A stretch of DNA of 64,000 nt from Lichina pygmaea (GCA_963422465.1 OY730172.1:4774001-4838000); one strand, 5' to 3'. Positions 1 to 11,404 are shown, counted from the stretch's first letter. Notes: generated from the sequence alone by a model not told the origin. Translations and numbers: made by a program.

Positions 1-2929
1 GAGGAAGCTATTGGACCCAGTCATCTTGGAGATAGTTGACATAGGATCTCAGGTAGTGTTCAAGCTCCTGATTCTCTTGTTCTGTCTGACTATCTGTCTC
101 TGGGTGGTGTTCTGAGGATAGTCGTAGCATGACGTCAAGATGGGCACAGAGTGCTTTCCAGAATGAGCTGACAAACTGACCTCCTCTGTCTGAGACAATG
201 CTCCTGGGCAAGCTATAGGTACAGACAACAAACTGGATGAACATCTGGACAAGATGCGAGGTTGTCATCTCAGCACATGGCACAAAGTGGTGTTCTTTGG
301 TGAGACAGTCAGTGATAACCCAGATGTGCTTGGCACCAGGGAAGCAGGCATCTCTTGACTTGGGCAAGTCAGTAATGAAATCCATAGCCAGATCCTGCCA
401 ACGTTGCTGAGGCATGGGAAGAGACAGCAGCTCTTCTTGGCGATCACAGGCAGGCTTTGCTTGAGAGCAGACATGACAATTCCTGATGTACTGCTGTATG
501 ATGTTCACCATCTTTGGCCAATAGTACCAACAAGACAGAAGATTGTGAGTCTTGGCAATCCCAGTGTGGCCAGCCATTGCTTGGTCATGGGCTTCTTGGA
601 ACAGGTGTAGGTGTAGCTCATTGTTCTCAGGGATCCAGAGTCAGTTCTTGTAGAAGAGACAGTCATTTTCCAAGCTGCAGTCTGAGAGAGACACTTCTTG
701 ACTGTGCCTGACACTATCTCTTAGCATCTGTGACACTGTTGCCACTGGATCACCTTCAGCAAGGTTGTTATAGGCAGCTTGGATAACATCTGAAAAAGGT
801 GTAGCATCAGGTTTGGTGTCAACTGGTGCAGTTTCTGAATGTCTCAGGATCTGGATGGGCTTGACTTGAACCTCTGAATATGCAAGATTCTTGGGCTTGA
901 GGATGACTTGCTCCATGAAGTCTTGACAGGGATCACTGTCTGACAGGAGGTCTTGGGAACATCGAGTGAGGGTGTTGGCCTTACACTGACTGCCTGGACA
1001 GTAGCTGATCTTGAAATTGAAGTGTGACAAGAACTCACTCCAACAGGCTTGACAGCAGGAAAGGCACTTTGACAACATGAAGTACTCCAAGTTCTTGTGA
1101 TCAGAGATCACTTTGACAGGTTCTGGAGATCCTTCAAGCTCTGCTCACTATTCTTCAAAGGCACAGACAATTGCCAGCAACTCTTTGTTGTAGATTTTGT
1201 AGTTGCATTCTGCCAGCAGGTGGCAGTGTGACAAGAAGGCAACAGGGCGTAGAACTCCTTCATGGTCTGGCTGTGACAGGACAGCACCAGAGATGTAGTC
1301 AGAAGTGTCAGTCTCAACAACACACTCCTTCTCCGGATCAAAGTGCTGCAGGATGGGTGCAGTGCTGAACACCTTCTTAATACTTTCAAACAAGCGCTGC
1401 TCTGGGGTTTCCCACTTGAAGGCAACATTCTTCTTGGTCAGAGCTGTAAGTAGGGATGCAAGCTTGGCAAAGTCTTTGATGAACCAGTGGTAGAAGTTTG
1501 CAAAGGCAATGAAGCTCTGCACTTCCTTGAGACTGGCAGGAGGCTTCCACTCCTTGATGGTGTCAGTCTTGGCTGGGTCCATACTCACAGATCCAGGTCG
1601 GCTGTCTTCAGTGGCAGACTGAATGATGAGGCCAAGGTACTTGACTTGATGGACTTCAAAGTCACACTTGGAGATGTCAACTTGTAGGCTTGCATCTTGT
1701 AGTCAACTAAGAACAAGCCTGACATACTTCTGGTGTTCCTTGAGTGTCTGACTGTAGATAAGGATATCATCCACATAGGCAGTGCCAAAGATGTCAAGGA
1801 TGTCAGGTCCCAAAACATCATTGATGTAGTTCTGGAATGTGCTTGGAGTATTGGCAAGACCAAAGAGCATGACAAGGTATTCGTAGAGGTCTGAGCGTGT
1901 GCGGAACACAGTCTTCCATTCTTCACCTTCCTTCATCCGGATACAGTTGAAGGCACCAACAATGTCAAGCTTGGTGTACCACACAGCTTTGCAAAGCTGG
2001 TCCAACATCTCCCAGATCAGTGGTAGGGGGTAACAGTTCTTGATGGTGATAGTGTTGAGTGCTCTGTAGTCTACACAGAAACACAATCCACCTCCTGGCT
2101 TCTTGACAAAGAGGACTGGTGCAGCAGCAGGTGATGAAGATGCTTGAATGAAGTCCTTGTTCAGGTTCTCTGTCAGGTATTTCTTGAGAACTTCAAGTTC
2201 TTCTCTGCTCATGCCGTACAGAGGTCCAGAGGGTGCCTGGGTTCCTGGTCCCATCTTGATCTTGTGGTCAACTCCTGGGCATAGAGGAGGAAGCTTGTCA
2301 GTGTCATCCTTGCTGAAGATGTCCAGGAACTTGTGGTACTGAGCAGGGAGAAGTGTGGCAGGGTTCACACACTTCTTTAGCTTCAACGCCTGCTCAATGT
2401 CTCTCAGAGAAACACTGAACACCTGGTGATCTGGCTTGGCAGCAAGGAGAGAAAATGTGGCAGCATTGATGGGGATTGGCATGGCAGAAAGAGGCTTGGG
2501 ATCCTGAGGCTTTCCAGCAGACATCTTGGCTTCAAGATCCAAAGAGATTGGATAGCCATTGTTTGACTTGAGGCATGCAGATCAGCAGTGATCTGACTTG
2601 AACATGATTGAGGTGTTTGCCCAATCAATGTGTGGCCTGTGCTTCTGGAGCCATGGCATCCCCAGAATCACATCATAGTGAAGACCAGGAGACACAAAGA
2701 GAGAGACTTCTTCCTGGTGCACACCATGTGCTGTGGTCATGATTGTCTTGGTGAGATGTGTGGTTTGTGACATCTTGCCATTGAACGATCGTAATGTGTG
2801 TGGGTAGGGGAGAGGTTCTTGGTGAAGAGATTGCGCAAAGGAAGCACCAATGCAGCCAAATGCTGAACAGCCAGAGTCAATAAGAGTATTGCACTTGAAT
2901 TTCCCATCTAGGATACAAGGAAGAAACAA
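1..2929 (-). pseudogene. A1 pol remnant (protease to integrase)
   Basis: Reading right to left the frames show an aspartic protease (LIDSGCS, about 2840-2890), reverse transcriptase (1703-2542, with YVDDILIYS), RNase H (about 1148-1588) and the zinc-binding and catalytic parts of integrase (8-577, HxnH then CxxC in NCHVCSQAK). The region is broken into several frames and is not a working gene. The integrase end and any chromodomain lie beyond the left edge; sister copies A2 and A3 carry one. Confidence 0.85.
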
Positions 2930-3039
2930 GCACTTGCTGTCTAATTGCTGGTCTGGAGACAGATAGCCAACATGGAGATTCTTTTCATGTCCTTGGGTGC
3001 GACGATGACCAAGGACTACTTGTTTTCCGACTCTGGAGT

Positions 3040-4000
3040 AGTCTCAACAGTGGCAGACTTGGTGGTGGTTGTGGTGGTGGCAACAACAGGCATGCTTTTC
3101 ACTGGACAGAAGGTTGAGACATGACCTTGGTTCCCACAGTAGAAGCAGAGGTCTTTGCTTCAGCAATGTTCTCACTCTTCTGGCGTCAGCTTAGAGTGGC
3201 TGAGATCCATAGTAGGACTTGGTGGCTGTGGTGTGAAGGCTGGCTTGATGAACCCTGGACGCAGAACTGAAGCTCCTGACTGTGGAACTGAGGCTTGGGT
3301 GGGAGGTGCTTGACGTGGACAGTGAGAGTTGGCAGAAGTGGCACGCAACTGGTTGTCCTGCAGCTGGCATTCCTCAACAAGCTTCTGATAGCTGATGTCC
3401 TTGAGGTTGATGCTGACAAGCTGCTTGGCAAGCTCTTCAGAGACAGCGCATCGAAGATGGCACTTCAAGGCCTTGTCGTTGAAGCCTGTGTGTGGAGCAT
3501 ACTGATTGAACTCTGTGAAGAACTTGGCAAAGGAACAGTTGGCCTGACGTAAGGTGATGAGCTTCCTCTGAGCTAGGAACTCTGGGTCTGGGTCGGAGAA
3601 GGTGTTCCGGAGATCTTGGACGATGTTGTGCCAGTCAATGTACTGGCCAGCCGTGATCTTAGCTGAGATGTAGGACTGTGCAGTGCCAGTCATGCGTGAA
3701 AAGACGTACGCAATCCACAATGTTTCTGTGGGGTACTGGTCAGTGTTGAGTGTCATCTTGAGTGACAGTGATGTGATGAAGCTCTCAAGCTTCTTATGCG
3801 TGATTTCTGTGTTTCCACCATCACCACTGAAGATCTCTGGGTCAGCAGTGTGTTCAGACTTGGACTTGGGAGTAGTGTTAGTAGCTTGAATTCACATGAA
3901 CTCTGCAAACATGTTGCGAAGGAACTTGTTATTTCCAGCAACTGGCATGGCTTGATCTGGTTGTTGAGACATGACAAGGACGTGAACATGGCTTGGTGAA
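3040..4000 (-). pseudogene. A1 gag remnant
   Basis: The longest piece (3172-3756) is a Gypsy-type capsid region (PEFLAQRKLITLRQA, then a Q-rich linker), followed by the remains of a CCHC nucleic-acid-binding knuckle near 3090-3150. The N-terminal part lies at 3753-4000 in another frame. The protein would form the particle shell of the element. It is broken. Confidence 0.8.
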
Positions 4001-4030
4001 GTGTGTTATGGTTGGGTAGGTCTTTCGCAG

Positions 4031-4301
4031 TGTGACAAGGCAATAGCAGAGCAGAACTCAAGCCTAACTGATTTGGTAACCTTGACCTGACTTGGCTTGA
4101 GACTTGAGACTTGGATTGATGTACAAGGCAAAAGACGAGGAAGGAAAAGAGAAAAGAAGAGAAGAAGCTGGGGGAGCAGGAGAAGTTCTTATAGGCAGGG
4201 GATCAGGCAACAGCGGAGCAAACAGGCAAACAGTGCAGATGGGACTTCCCAGCAAGGTGCGTGGCTTGTGCCAGATATGCAACTGGGCCAGAACCGTGAC
4301 A
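4031..4301 (-). repeat. A1 5' LTR (271 bp)
   Basis: The segment starts TGTGAC and ends GTGACA on the plus strand, giving the TG...CA ends of an LTR. It matches the two 271-bp LTRs of A2 (25847-26117 and 30894-31164) along its whole length. A TSD cannot be tested because the other end is outside the window. Confidence 0.9.
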
Positions 4302-4511
4302 GTCCCTAGCTTGAGTTAATACAACCAGATTTCCCTAGAGTCTAGTTGGAAAAGACTGCCCAGGAAAGTACAGTCTTGGGGAGTGGTCCCAGGATTGTGC
4401 AACTACTGCTAGGAACCAGGTGACCCTTTGCGAACAACTGGAAGAAGCCTCCAAAAGAGCCTCACCAATCCCAGCCAAAAAGAACTGCTGGAAGACACCC
4501 AAAATCACATA

Positions 4512-5090
4512 ATGTCAAAGGAAAAACCAGAGAAAGAGAAAGAAAACCAGCCTTCTCCAAGCTCCCAGCAACCCCCAGTGGCTAACTCCCTGACAGACCA
4601 ATCCCAGACTCAAGAAAAAGAAGAAGAGAAGTGGCTGACACCTCCCCAGCTAGTGGAAGAATAGCTTATCCACACAAAAGCTCCCCAACACATCAAAAAA
4701 GCATAGGATAGTATTCTGTCCAAAGTGGCAGAAGCTCTGGACAAAGATGTCTCTACTCACTCACCTAACTCCCAGAGTCTCCAGAACATACTTGAGAGAC
4801 TGGACAGTATTGAGAAACAAGTCCAACAACAAAACACCAAGCCAACATATGCCCAGGCAGCCCAGAAAACAGTAGGACAGGAAATCTCTGTTCCAACCAG
4901 AATCCACAGTGAAATCACTATCAGACCTGGAACTCAGACTGGCCAGTTAGCAAACAGAACACCAGCCCAGCTCATGGAAGCTCTCAAGAAGAAAGCACCA
5001 CTCTCCTGCCAAAAAGAAATAAGAGCAGCCAGAAAACTACCCTCAGGAGATATTATAATCTCTCTGGAAACTCCTCAAGCCAAGACTCAG
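4512..5090 (+). pseudogene. LINE E1 ORF1, first part
   Basis: The N-terminal part of a LINE ORF1 is rich in K, E, Q and P, then has a coiled-coil-like stretch (LERLDSIEKQVQQQN). The start at 4512 (ATG, MSKEKPEKEKENQ) is the likeliest; the frame is open upstream to 4428. Two in-frame TAG stops lie between about 4660 and 4715, so it is dead. The frame continues in phase across the D1 insertion at 11405. ORF1 proteins bind LINE RNA. No database match was possible. Confidence 0.7.
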
Positions 5091-5517
5091 TGTTAAGACC
5101 TAGGCCGGAACAGCCCAGGTAAGCGAGGGAGGAGTGTTAGTCATGCGGAACAACATCCGACCGATCCGGTGGACAAGCAGGAGCTAAGCGAGGAGCTCGT
5201 CCGGTGGACGAGCAGGAGCTAAGCGAGGAGCTTGTCTGGTGGACGAGCAAGAGCTAAGCGAGAAGCTTGTCCACGCAAAAGGATGATACCCCTTGAGGAG
5301 ACCCCCCCCCTTGGGGCATCTGTATAAAGACCCCCCAAAGAGCCCGGAGAGATTAGCTCTCCAGGCTGAACAAACAATACAAACCCATCATACTGAGACA
5401 ATAGCACAGGAGAGTTACCCCACCTGTCTATTCCTCTACTGAGTCTCTGTCTAGAATCCGCTCTGCGAAGCAACAGACTGTACCAGTTTCTGTGTGAACC
5501 CAGCCTGGCCTTTAACA
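5091..5517 (+). repeat. D1 5' LTR (427 bp)
   Basis: It begins TGTTAAGACC and ends CTTTAACA. It contains three 35-bp hairpin units (5171-5272), a CGG-N8-CCG site (5146-5159) and a TATA-like TATAAAGA near 5320. The 3' LTR of the same element is 70 bp longer, exactly two repeat units. Confidence 0.93.
5171..5272 (+). repeat. 35-bp hairpin minisatellite in D1 5' LTR (3 units)
   Basis: Each unit opens with GGACAAGC or a near copy and closes with GCTTGTCC or a near copy, so each can fold into an 8-bp stem over a loop of about 16 bases. Units are contiguous apart from a GGT joint. Confidence 0.9.
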
Positions 5518-5555
5518 GTTTCAGCCTCTAACATACAGGACACTGACTTGATACG

Positions 5556-6598
5556 ATGGTGGATCCACAAAGCCCTACCCCTTCTCAGGCAGCCCAAGCC
5601 CAAGCTGCTCAGACGGCTCAGGCCCAGACTGTCCAGGCGGCACCTATTGTTAATCTACCCCTGAAGCCCTTGAAGGTAGGTGCCCCGAAGAGGTACGATA
5701 GATCCAGGGGAGGACTGGAGTTGTTCTTCTCACAACTGGAGCTCTACTATGGGTTCAACACAGCCCAGTTCCTGACAGACCAGGAGAAGGTGCTATTTGC
5801 AGCCTCCTACCTGGAAGGACCAGCCTTCGCTTGGTTCAATGTCTACTTAAGAGATTACCTAGACAATCAGGCAGACCCCAAGGAGCAAGAAGACAATACC
5901 TGACAGGTCATGGGAAGCTTGAAAACCTTTAAGACAGCCATGAGAAAGACGTTTGGGATTCTTGATGAGGAAAGGGATGTGGAACAAAAGCTCCAAGCAC
6001 TGCGGCAAACTGGATCGGCATCAGAATTCACAGCGAAGTTCCAACAACTAGCAGTGAGGACCCAGTGGACAGTGCACTAACAGCACTATTCTACCAAGGC
6101 CTCAAGGAACAAGTCAAGGATGACATCGCGCGAGGAGACTGACCAACCAAGCTCTACGAAATGATTGAGACTGCAGCTCGCATCAATGACTGACAGTTCA
6201 AGAGAGAGCTTGAGAAGTGAGGCAAGCAGACAAAACTATGGGTGAAGAAAAAGCCAACACCTGCCAAAGATAACTACAGCCTGGTACCCATGGAAACTGA
6301 CACAGCAGAACCACAAAAGAAAAAGACATGGAAGTGTTACAACTGTCAGAAAGTGGGCCACCTTGCGGTGAACTGCAGAAGCAAGAAGAAGAACAAGAAG
6401 GGCAAAGGGAAGCAGTTGAACACCACAAGCACCTGGAAAGGCAGGGAGACAGAGGAGCCCCAGAGGGCTCCCCAAGGCACACTGCCCCACAATCACCCTG
6501 AGGCAGCACTCCTCAGAGAGGAGGACAACCTCCGACAACACGCCGAAAAACTTGAGAACATGCTCCAAGAAACCTTGGACTACCTTGACAAGGTCTGA
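5556..6598 (+). pseudogene. D1 gag remnant
   Basis: It starts MVDPQSPTPSQAAQAQ and has an A/Q-rich leader, a Ty3-type capsid region (RYDRSRGGLELFFSQLELYYG) and a CCHC knuckle (CYNCQKVGHLAVNC, about 6335-6376). D2 has a closely matching protein. Broken, not functional. Confidence 0.85.
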
Positions 6599-6825
6599 AG
6601 GAAGGTTGACAGAATCCACTGGGAGGACAACCTGATCTCCGAGTTTGATGCAACCGGCTATATGGAGGAACAGGTTGACGACAAGGAAGCCCAGCCACCA
6701 CCAGTCCCTGACAAACCTGTCCTTCGATGACAGGACACAACCCTATTGGAAATAGGGGAGACACAAGTGTCACAACAGATTGACAATACCCTCAGCATCA
6801 CACAGGTCAGAGACATTGCTGATGA

Positions 6826-9800
6826 TTGCAACCAAGACCTGGGGGAATGATGCACCACCACACGATGCAAACAACACGTGGTAGAGTGTCAGGCCCAGGG
6901 CCTAGGCGGCTCAAAAAACTAGCAGTGCTCTTCAAAACTGGGGTCAGAAGAGCAGGCAAGACAACACCCCGGGAGGAAGGAGTCAAGCCAAGCCTTGACG
7001 CAACAGCCTGCAGCCTGCACTTTCACATCAAGATCAGAGTCAATAGGCGGTTGGCTAAGGCCATGATCAACTCTGGTGTGACTGGCAACTTCATGTCAGA
7101 AAACTTTGCCAGAAGAAACAAGGTTCCAGTCCAAGGCAAGAAAGACCTCTACCAGCTGACAGTAGTGGACGGAACACCACTCTCCAAAGACAAGGGATGA
7201 GTGATGAAGGAGACCAAGAGTCTGAGACTGAGTGTCCATAGCACAACGATCAGAACAGAGGAATTTGACTTGGTCTGGATACCACACAAAGTTATATTGG
7301 GACTTCTGTGGTTGGAAAAACAAAACCCAAGGATTGACTGGAAAAGAAGGTAACTAGTCTTTCCGGACAGAACACTGGTCACGTCAGAACCAGGGGTGAT
7401 GATTAAAGAAATCTCACTGACACGGTGGAAGAAATACCACCAGCGCGGGCAGGCCTGTGTGGCCTGGATGAAACCCTGAACACAACAACTTTGCACCACA
7501 CAAGACACCGTGGGCAAGACTCAGGCACCACAGTTGCCAAGTGAGTATAAAGAATACCAGGAGATGTTCGAAGAAACAGTGATTGTGACACTACCGGAAC
7601 ATCAGGAGTGGGACCACAAGATTCCGCTAGAAGACAGAAAAAAACCCACACACAGCCCTATCTACACTCTGTCAGCAAAAGAGCTTGAGGCCCTGAGAGA
7701 CTACCTGGACAAGAACCTAGCGAAAAGGTTCATAAGACCTTCAACATCACCAGCTGGATACCTGATATTGTTTGTGCCAAAGAAAGACAGCAAACTTCGA
7801 CTGTGTGTTGATTATCGGCAGCTAAATGTGATTACAGTGAAAAACTGCTACCCACTGCCATTGATATCAGAAATCCAAGACTGGATCCAAGGAGCCAAAT
7901 AGTTTACCAAGTTCAACATTCAAGGTGCTTTCAACCTGGTTAGGATGAAAGATGGTGAAGAATGGAAGACAGCCTTTTGTACAAGGTACAGGCACTACAA
8001 GTATACTGTGATGCTATTCAGCCTTACAAATGCACCGGTGACATTCCAATCACTTATTAACACTGTCCTCTGACAATACCTGGACATATTTGTCACCGCT
8101 TATATTGACGATGTCTTGGTATACACCAATGGAACCTTGGAGAAGTATAAACAGCATGTCAAGAAGATCCTACATGCACTCCAGAAAGCAGGAATGAGGT
8201 TACACCTTGATAAAAGTGTTTTCCACACAAAGGAAGTGGAATATTTGGGGTTGATCCTGACAACAGAAGGAATCTGAATAGATGACACAAAGACAGCAGC
8301 AGTACAAGACTGGCCAACACCCAAAAACCTCAAAGAAGTACAATCCTTCCTAGGATTTGCAAACTTCTACTGACAATTCATCAAGGACTACTCAAGAACA
8401 GCAGCAGCCTTGACAGAGTTAACCAGAAAGAACAAATCTTTCAGGTGGGGGGAGAGCCAACAAGCGGCCTTCCAGGAGTTGAAGGATAAATTCATCTCCA
8501 CACCCATTTTGGCATCATTTGATCCTGAGAAGAGAATCATTCTGGAGACTGATGCCTCGGACCAAGCATTGAGATCCTGCTTGTGTCAACCAGACGCCGA
8601 CAACTGCTTACACCCTGTCGTGTATTGATCAAGAAAGTTCTCTGGCCCAGAACTGAGGTATGATGTTCACGACAAAGAGTTGTTAGCAATTGTTGACACA
8701 TTCCAAGAATGGAGGCCTTACTTGGAGGGGGCAAAATACACAGTAGATGTGTACTCAGACCACAAGAACTTAGCTTACTTCACGACGACAAAGAAGCTAA
8801 ACTGACAACAAGTTCAATGGGCAGAGTTGTTGACATCATACAACTTTCAAATCCTCTACCGGAAGGGCACTGAGAATGCCCGAGCAGACGCACTCAGCAG
8901 ACGACCAGATTTAATAGACAACAAAACAACAGAGGAACACTCAATCCTAGCGACAAAAAGACAAACCCTGGTCTATACCCAACCCCAACTGGCAACAACA
9001 GAAACCAAGAGTCCACTCCTTACCCTTGGCCACAAGGTGGCAAACAAAAAGGAAATTGTGCCAGAAAGAGCACAAGAGAAGGTGATCCGGAGGCACCATG
9101 ATAGGCCTTTGCACAGACACCCCAGGAGAGATAAAACCTTGGAGAAAATCCAAAGGAACTACCACTTTGACAGAATGAAGCGCAAGATGACAGAGTTTAT
9201 CCGCAACTGCAAACAGTGCGCGAAGAACAAACCATCAAGACATAAGCCCTACAGGCAGGCACAGCAAATAGACCTACCCAAGGCACCATGGGAAACTATC
9301 ACAATAGATTTTGTGGTCAAGTTGCCAAAGTCAACAGACCCAGCAACAAAGGTGGTATACGATAGTATTTTGGTGGTTGTTGACAAGCTCACCAAATACA
9401 CCCACCTGGTCCTGTGGAAAGAGTCAGGAACTGCGAACAAACTTGCGAGCGTCCTACTCAAAGAGCTGGTAAGCCACTGAGGGCTACCAAAGACAATCAT
9501 CTCAGATCAAGACAAACTCTTCACCTCGAAATTCTGGAACATGTGGACAAGGCAACTTGGCATTGATACAAGGATGTCAACAGCCTACCACCCACAAACT
9601 GACAGACAAACTGAGTGGACAAACCAGACAATAGAGCAGTATCTACGACACTACATCAACCACCAGCAGGATAACTGGGTGGAACTGCTACCAATAGCTC
9701 AGTTTGCGTACAACAACCAGCAACATAGTGTGACAGGGACAACACTATTCTTTGCAAACTACAGAAGAAACCCCCGATGGCAGGCAACAGCAGGAGGCGA

Positions 9801-10329
9801 TATTGTCGATGTTAGCAAACTCGCTGCTATGCACAAGATGATGAAAACAACAATTGACTGTGCCCAGAACACCACCACCCGCTGATTACATGACAAAAGG
9901 TTGAAGGGACCAACCCTGGAAAGAGGGGATAAGGTCTACCTATCAACAAAAAACCTGCGCTCAAAGCGACCAAGCAAAAAGCTGGACCACGTACGAATCA
10001 GACTATTCGAAATTGAGAAGCGCACTGGGAAGGTCAACTATCAACTGAGACTGCCACGAAAAGCAAGGATACACCAAGTATTCCACGTCTTGCTGCTTGA
10101 ACCAGCACCCAGTGACACAGAGATTAAGACAGAATGGAACTTCGAGGATGACGAAGAAGAGTATGATGTTGAAAGGATTCTGGATAGTCAAAGAAACAGA
10201 CGGAAAACCAAGTACCTGGTGAAGTGGTTAGGATTTGACGAAGAGGAGAATTTGTGGGAACCAACCGAGAACTTCAGCTCTGCGATGAACCAGAAGCTGG
10301 TGGATTACCACCAAGCAAACCTGCAGTGA
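6826..10329 (+). pseudogene. D1 pol remnant with chromodomain
   Basis: Successive frames give protease, reverse transcriptase (7510-8150 region, YIDDVLVYTN), RNase H (about 8410-8830), integrase (8827-9885, with the HHCC finger ending NCKQCAKNK) and a C-terminal chromodomain (about 10160-10300, VERILDSQ then YLVKWLGFDEEENLWEPTENF). Chromodomains of this class are known to steer integration to methylated histone H3. The 3' 56 bases overlap the antisense zinc-cluster frame. Broken in several places. Confidence 0.88.
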
Positions 10330-10771
10330 CCAGGTCTGACGGAGACAACAGCTTGAGAGAAGCCAAAGTCTCTGAAGAGAAGACATCCTCAAAGGACAGT
10401 GGAGCAGCAGTCTGACAGGCCTCCTGTTCACGGATAACATGGAGGGCCTCTTGTTCCTGAGCATCAAGGGACTCTTGATCCTTGATGGCTGACAGCTTAC
10501 GACAGATGGCATCAGCCTCCTTCTGTGAGAGATGACCCAGCTGCCAGCGGAGGTGGATCTGCCGGGGAAGCAACTTTGACAATTGGTCATCAGTCTTCTG
10601 CAGCTGAGCCTCAAGCTGCTCACGCTCAAGTTCCATCTTCTTCCATTCTGATTCTGAGAGATGAAGGTCACAGCGACAACCCTTCTCAACACACTGATGA
10701 CAAAAAGATGACGCAGAGCTCACAACACACTTGGCGTGGTCATGACGACAAGCACCGCATGTGATTTTCAA
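10274..10771 (-). CDS. Antisense Zn2Cys6 coiled-coil protein of element D1
   Basis: This antisense frame of about 165 residues lies between the end of pol and the 3' LTR, reading away from the LTR. Cysteines at residues 5, 8, 15, 24, 27 and 34 give C-x2-C-x6-C-x8-C-x2-C-x6-C, which matches the fungal Gal4-type Zn(2)-Cys(6) binuclear cluster. A charged heptad-like helix follows (about residues 43-110, rich in E, Q, L and K), then an acidic tail (LSFEDVFSSETLASL) that could act as an activation domain. D2 carries the same frame at 13401-13886. No ATG lies directly ahead of the first cysteine, so the start is unresolved and a spliced leader is possible. The zinc cluster is seen directly; DNA binding and a role in LTR control are inference. 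Confidence 0.7.
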   Translation of the reverse strand: MKITCGACRHDHAKCVVSSASSFCHQCVEKGCRCDLHLSESEWKKMELEREQLEAQLQKTDDQLSKLLPRQIHLRWQLGHLSQKEADAICRKLSAIKDQESLDAQEQEALHVIREQEACQTAAPLSFEDVFSSETLASLKLLSPSDLVTAGLLGGNPPASGSSQS

Positions 10772-10907
10772 TTCCTTGCCTATTTTGCCAATACAACAAG
10801 AGAGAAAACTGCAACAACAAGTTCAAGTTGTCTGGCTTTGGTTCATGACAAAAGAGGAGCAGGAACAAAAAGGATCTGGGGACAGAACCCTTGGAGGGAG
10901 GGGATAG

Positions 10908-11404
10908 TGTTAAGGCCTAGGCCAGAACAGCCCAGGTAAGCGAGGGAGGAGTGTTAGTCATGCGGAACAACATCCGACTGATCTGGTGGACAAGCAGGAG
11001 CTAAGCGAGGAGCTTGTCTGGTGGACAAGCAGGAGCTAAGCAAGGAGCTCGTCCGGTGGACAAGCAGGAGCTAAGCGAGGAGCTTGTCCAGTGGACAAGC
11101 AGGAGCTAAGCGAGGAGCTTGTCCGGTGGACAAGCAAGAGCTAAGCGAGGAGCTTGTCCACGCAAAAGGATGATACCCCTTGAGGAGACCCCCCCCCTTG
11201 GGGCATCTGTATAAAAACTCCCCAAAGGGCCCGGAGGGATTAGCTCTCCAGGCTGAACAAACAATACAAACCCATTGTACTAAGACAATAGCACAGGAGA
11301 GTTACCCCATCTGTCTATTCCTCTACTGAGTCCCTGTCTAGAATCCGCCCTGCAAAGCAACAGACTGTACCGGTTTCTGTGTGAACCCGGCCCGGCCTTT
11401 AACA
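10908..11404 (+). repeat. D1 3' LTR (497 bp)
   Basis: It begins TGTTAAGGCC and ends CTTTAACA, followed by the TSD CTCAG. It carries five 35-bp hairpin units at 10988-11159 and a CGG-N8-CCG site at 10963-10976. Confidence 0.93.

Larger units (their letters stand above)
1..4301 (-). mobile_element. Ty3/Gypsy chromovirus, family A, copy A1 (part)
   Basis: A minus-strand LTR retrotransposon whose 5' LTR, gag, protease, reverse transcriptase, RNase H and part of integrase lie in the window; the rest runs off the left edge. Order and motifs (aspartic protease DSG, RT with YVDD, H2C2 integrase finger) fit Ty3/Gypsy. It is nearly identical in layout to A2 at 25847-31164. It is a fossil with roughly ten breaks. 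Its right end touches LINE E1 sequence, so it probably inserted into or beside the 5' part of that LINE. Confidence 0.9.
5091..11404 (+). mobile_element. Ty3/Gypsy chromovirus, family D, copy D1
   Basis: This full-length plus-strand element has LTRs 5091-5517 and 10908-11404 and a perfect 5-bp TSD CTCAG (5086-5090 and 11405-11409). It holds gag, pol ending in a chromodomain, and an antisense Zn2Cys6 frame before the 3' LTR. A purine-rich tract (GGAGGGAGGGGATAG) precedes the 3' LTR. It is a fossil with many breaks and has lost many CpG sites compared with D2, so it is older or was more heavily methylated. Confidence 0.95.

Noticed and set aside
10988-11159. Regular 35-bp repeats resembling a CRISPR array
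   Set aside because: The units are contiguous with no unique spacers, lie inside LTRs of a fungal retroelement and occur in all four D LTRs.
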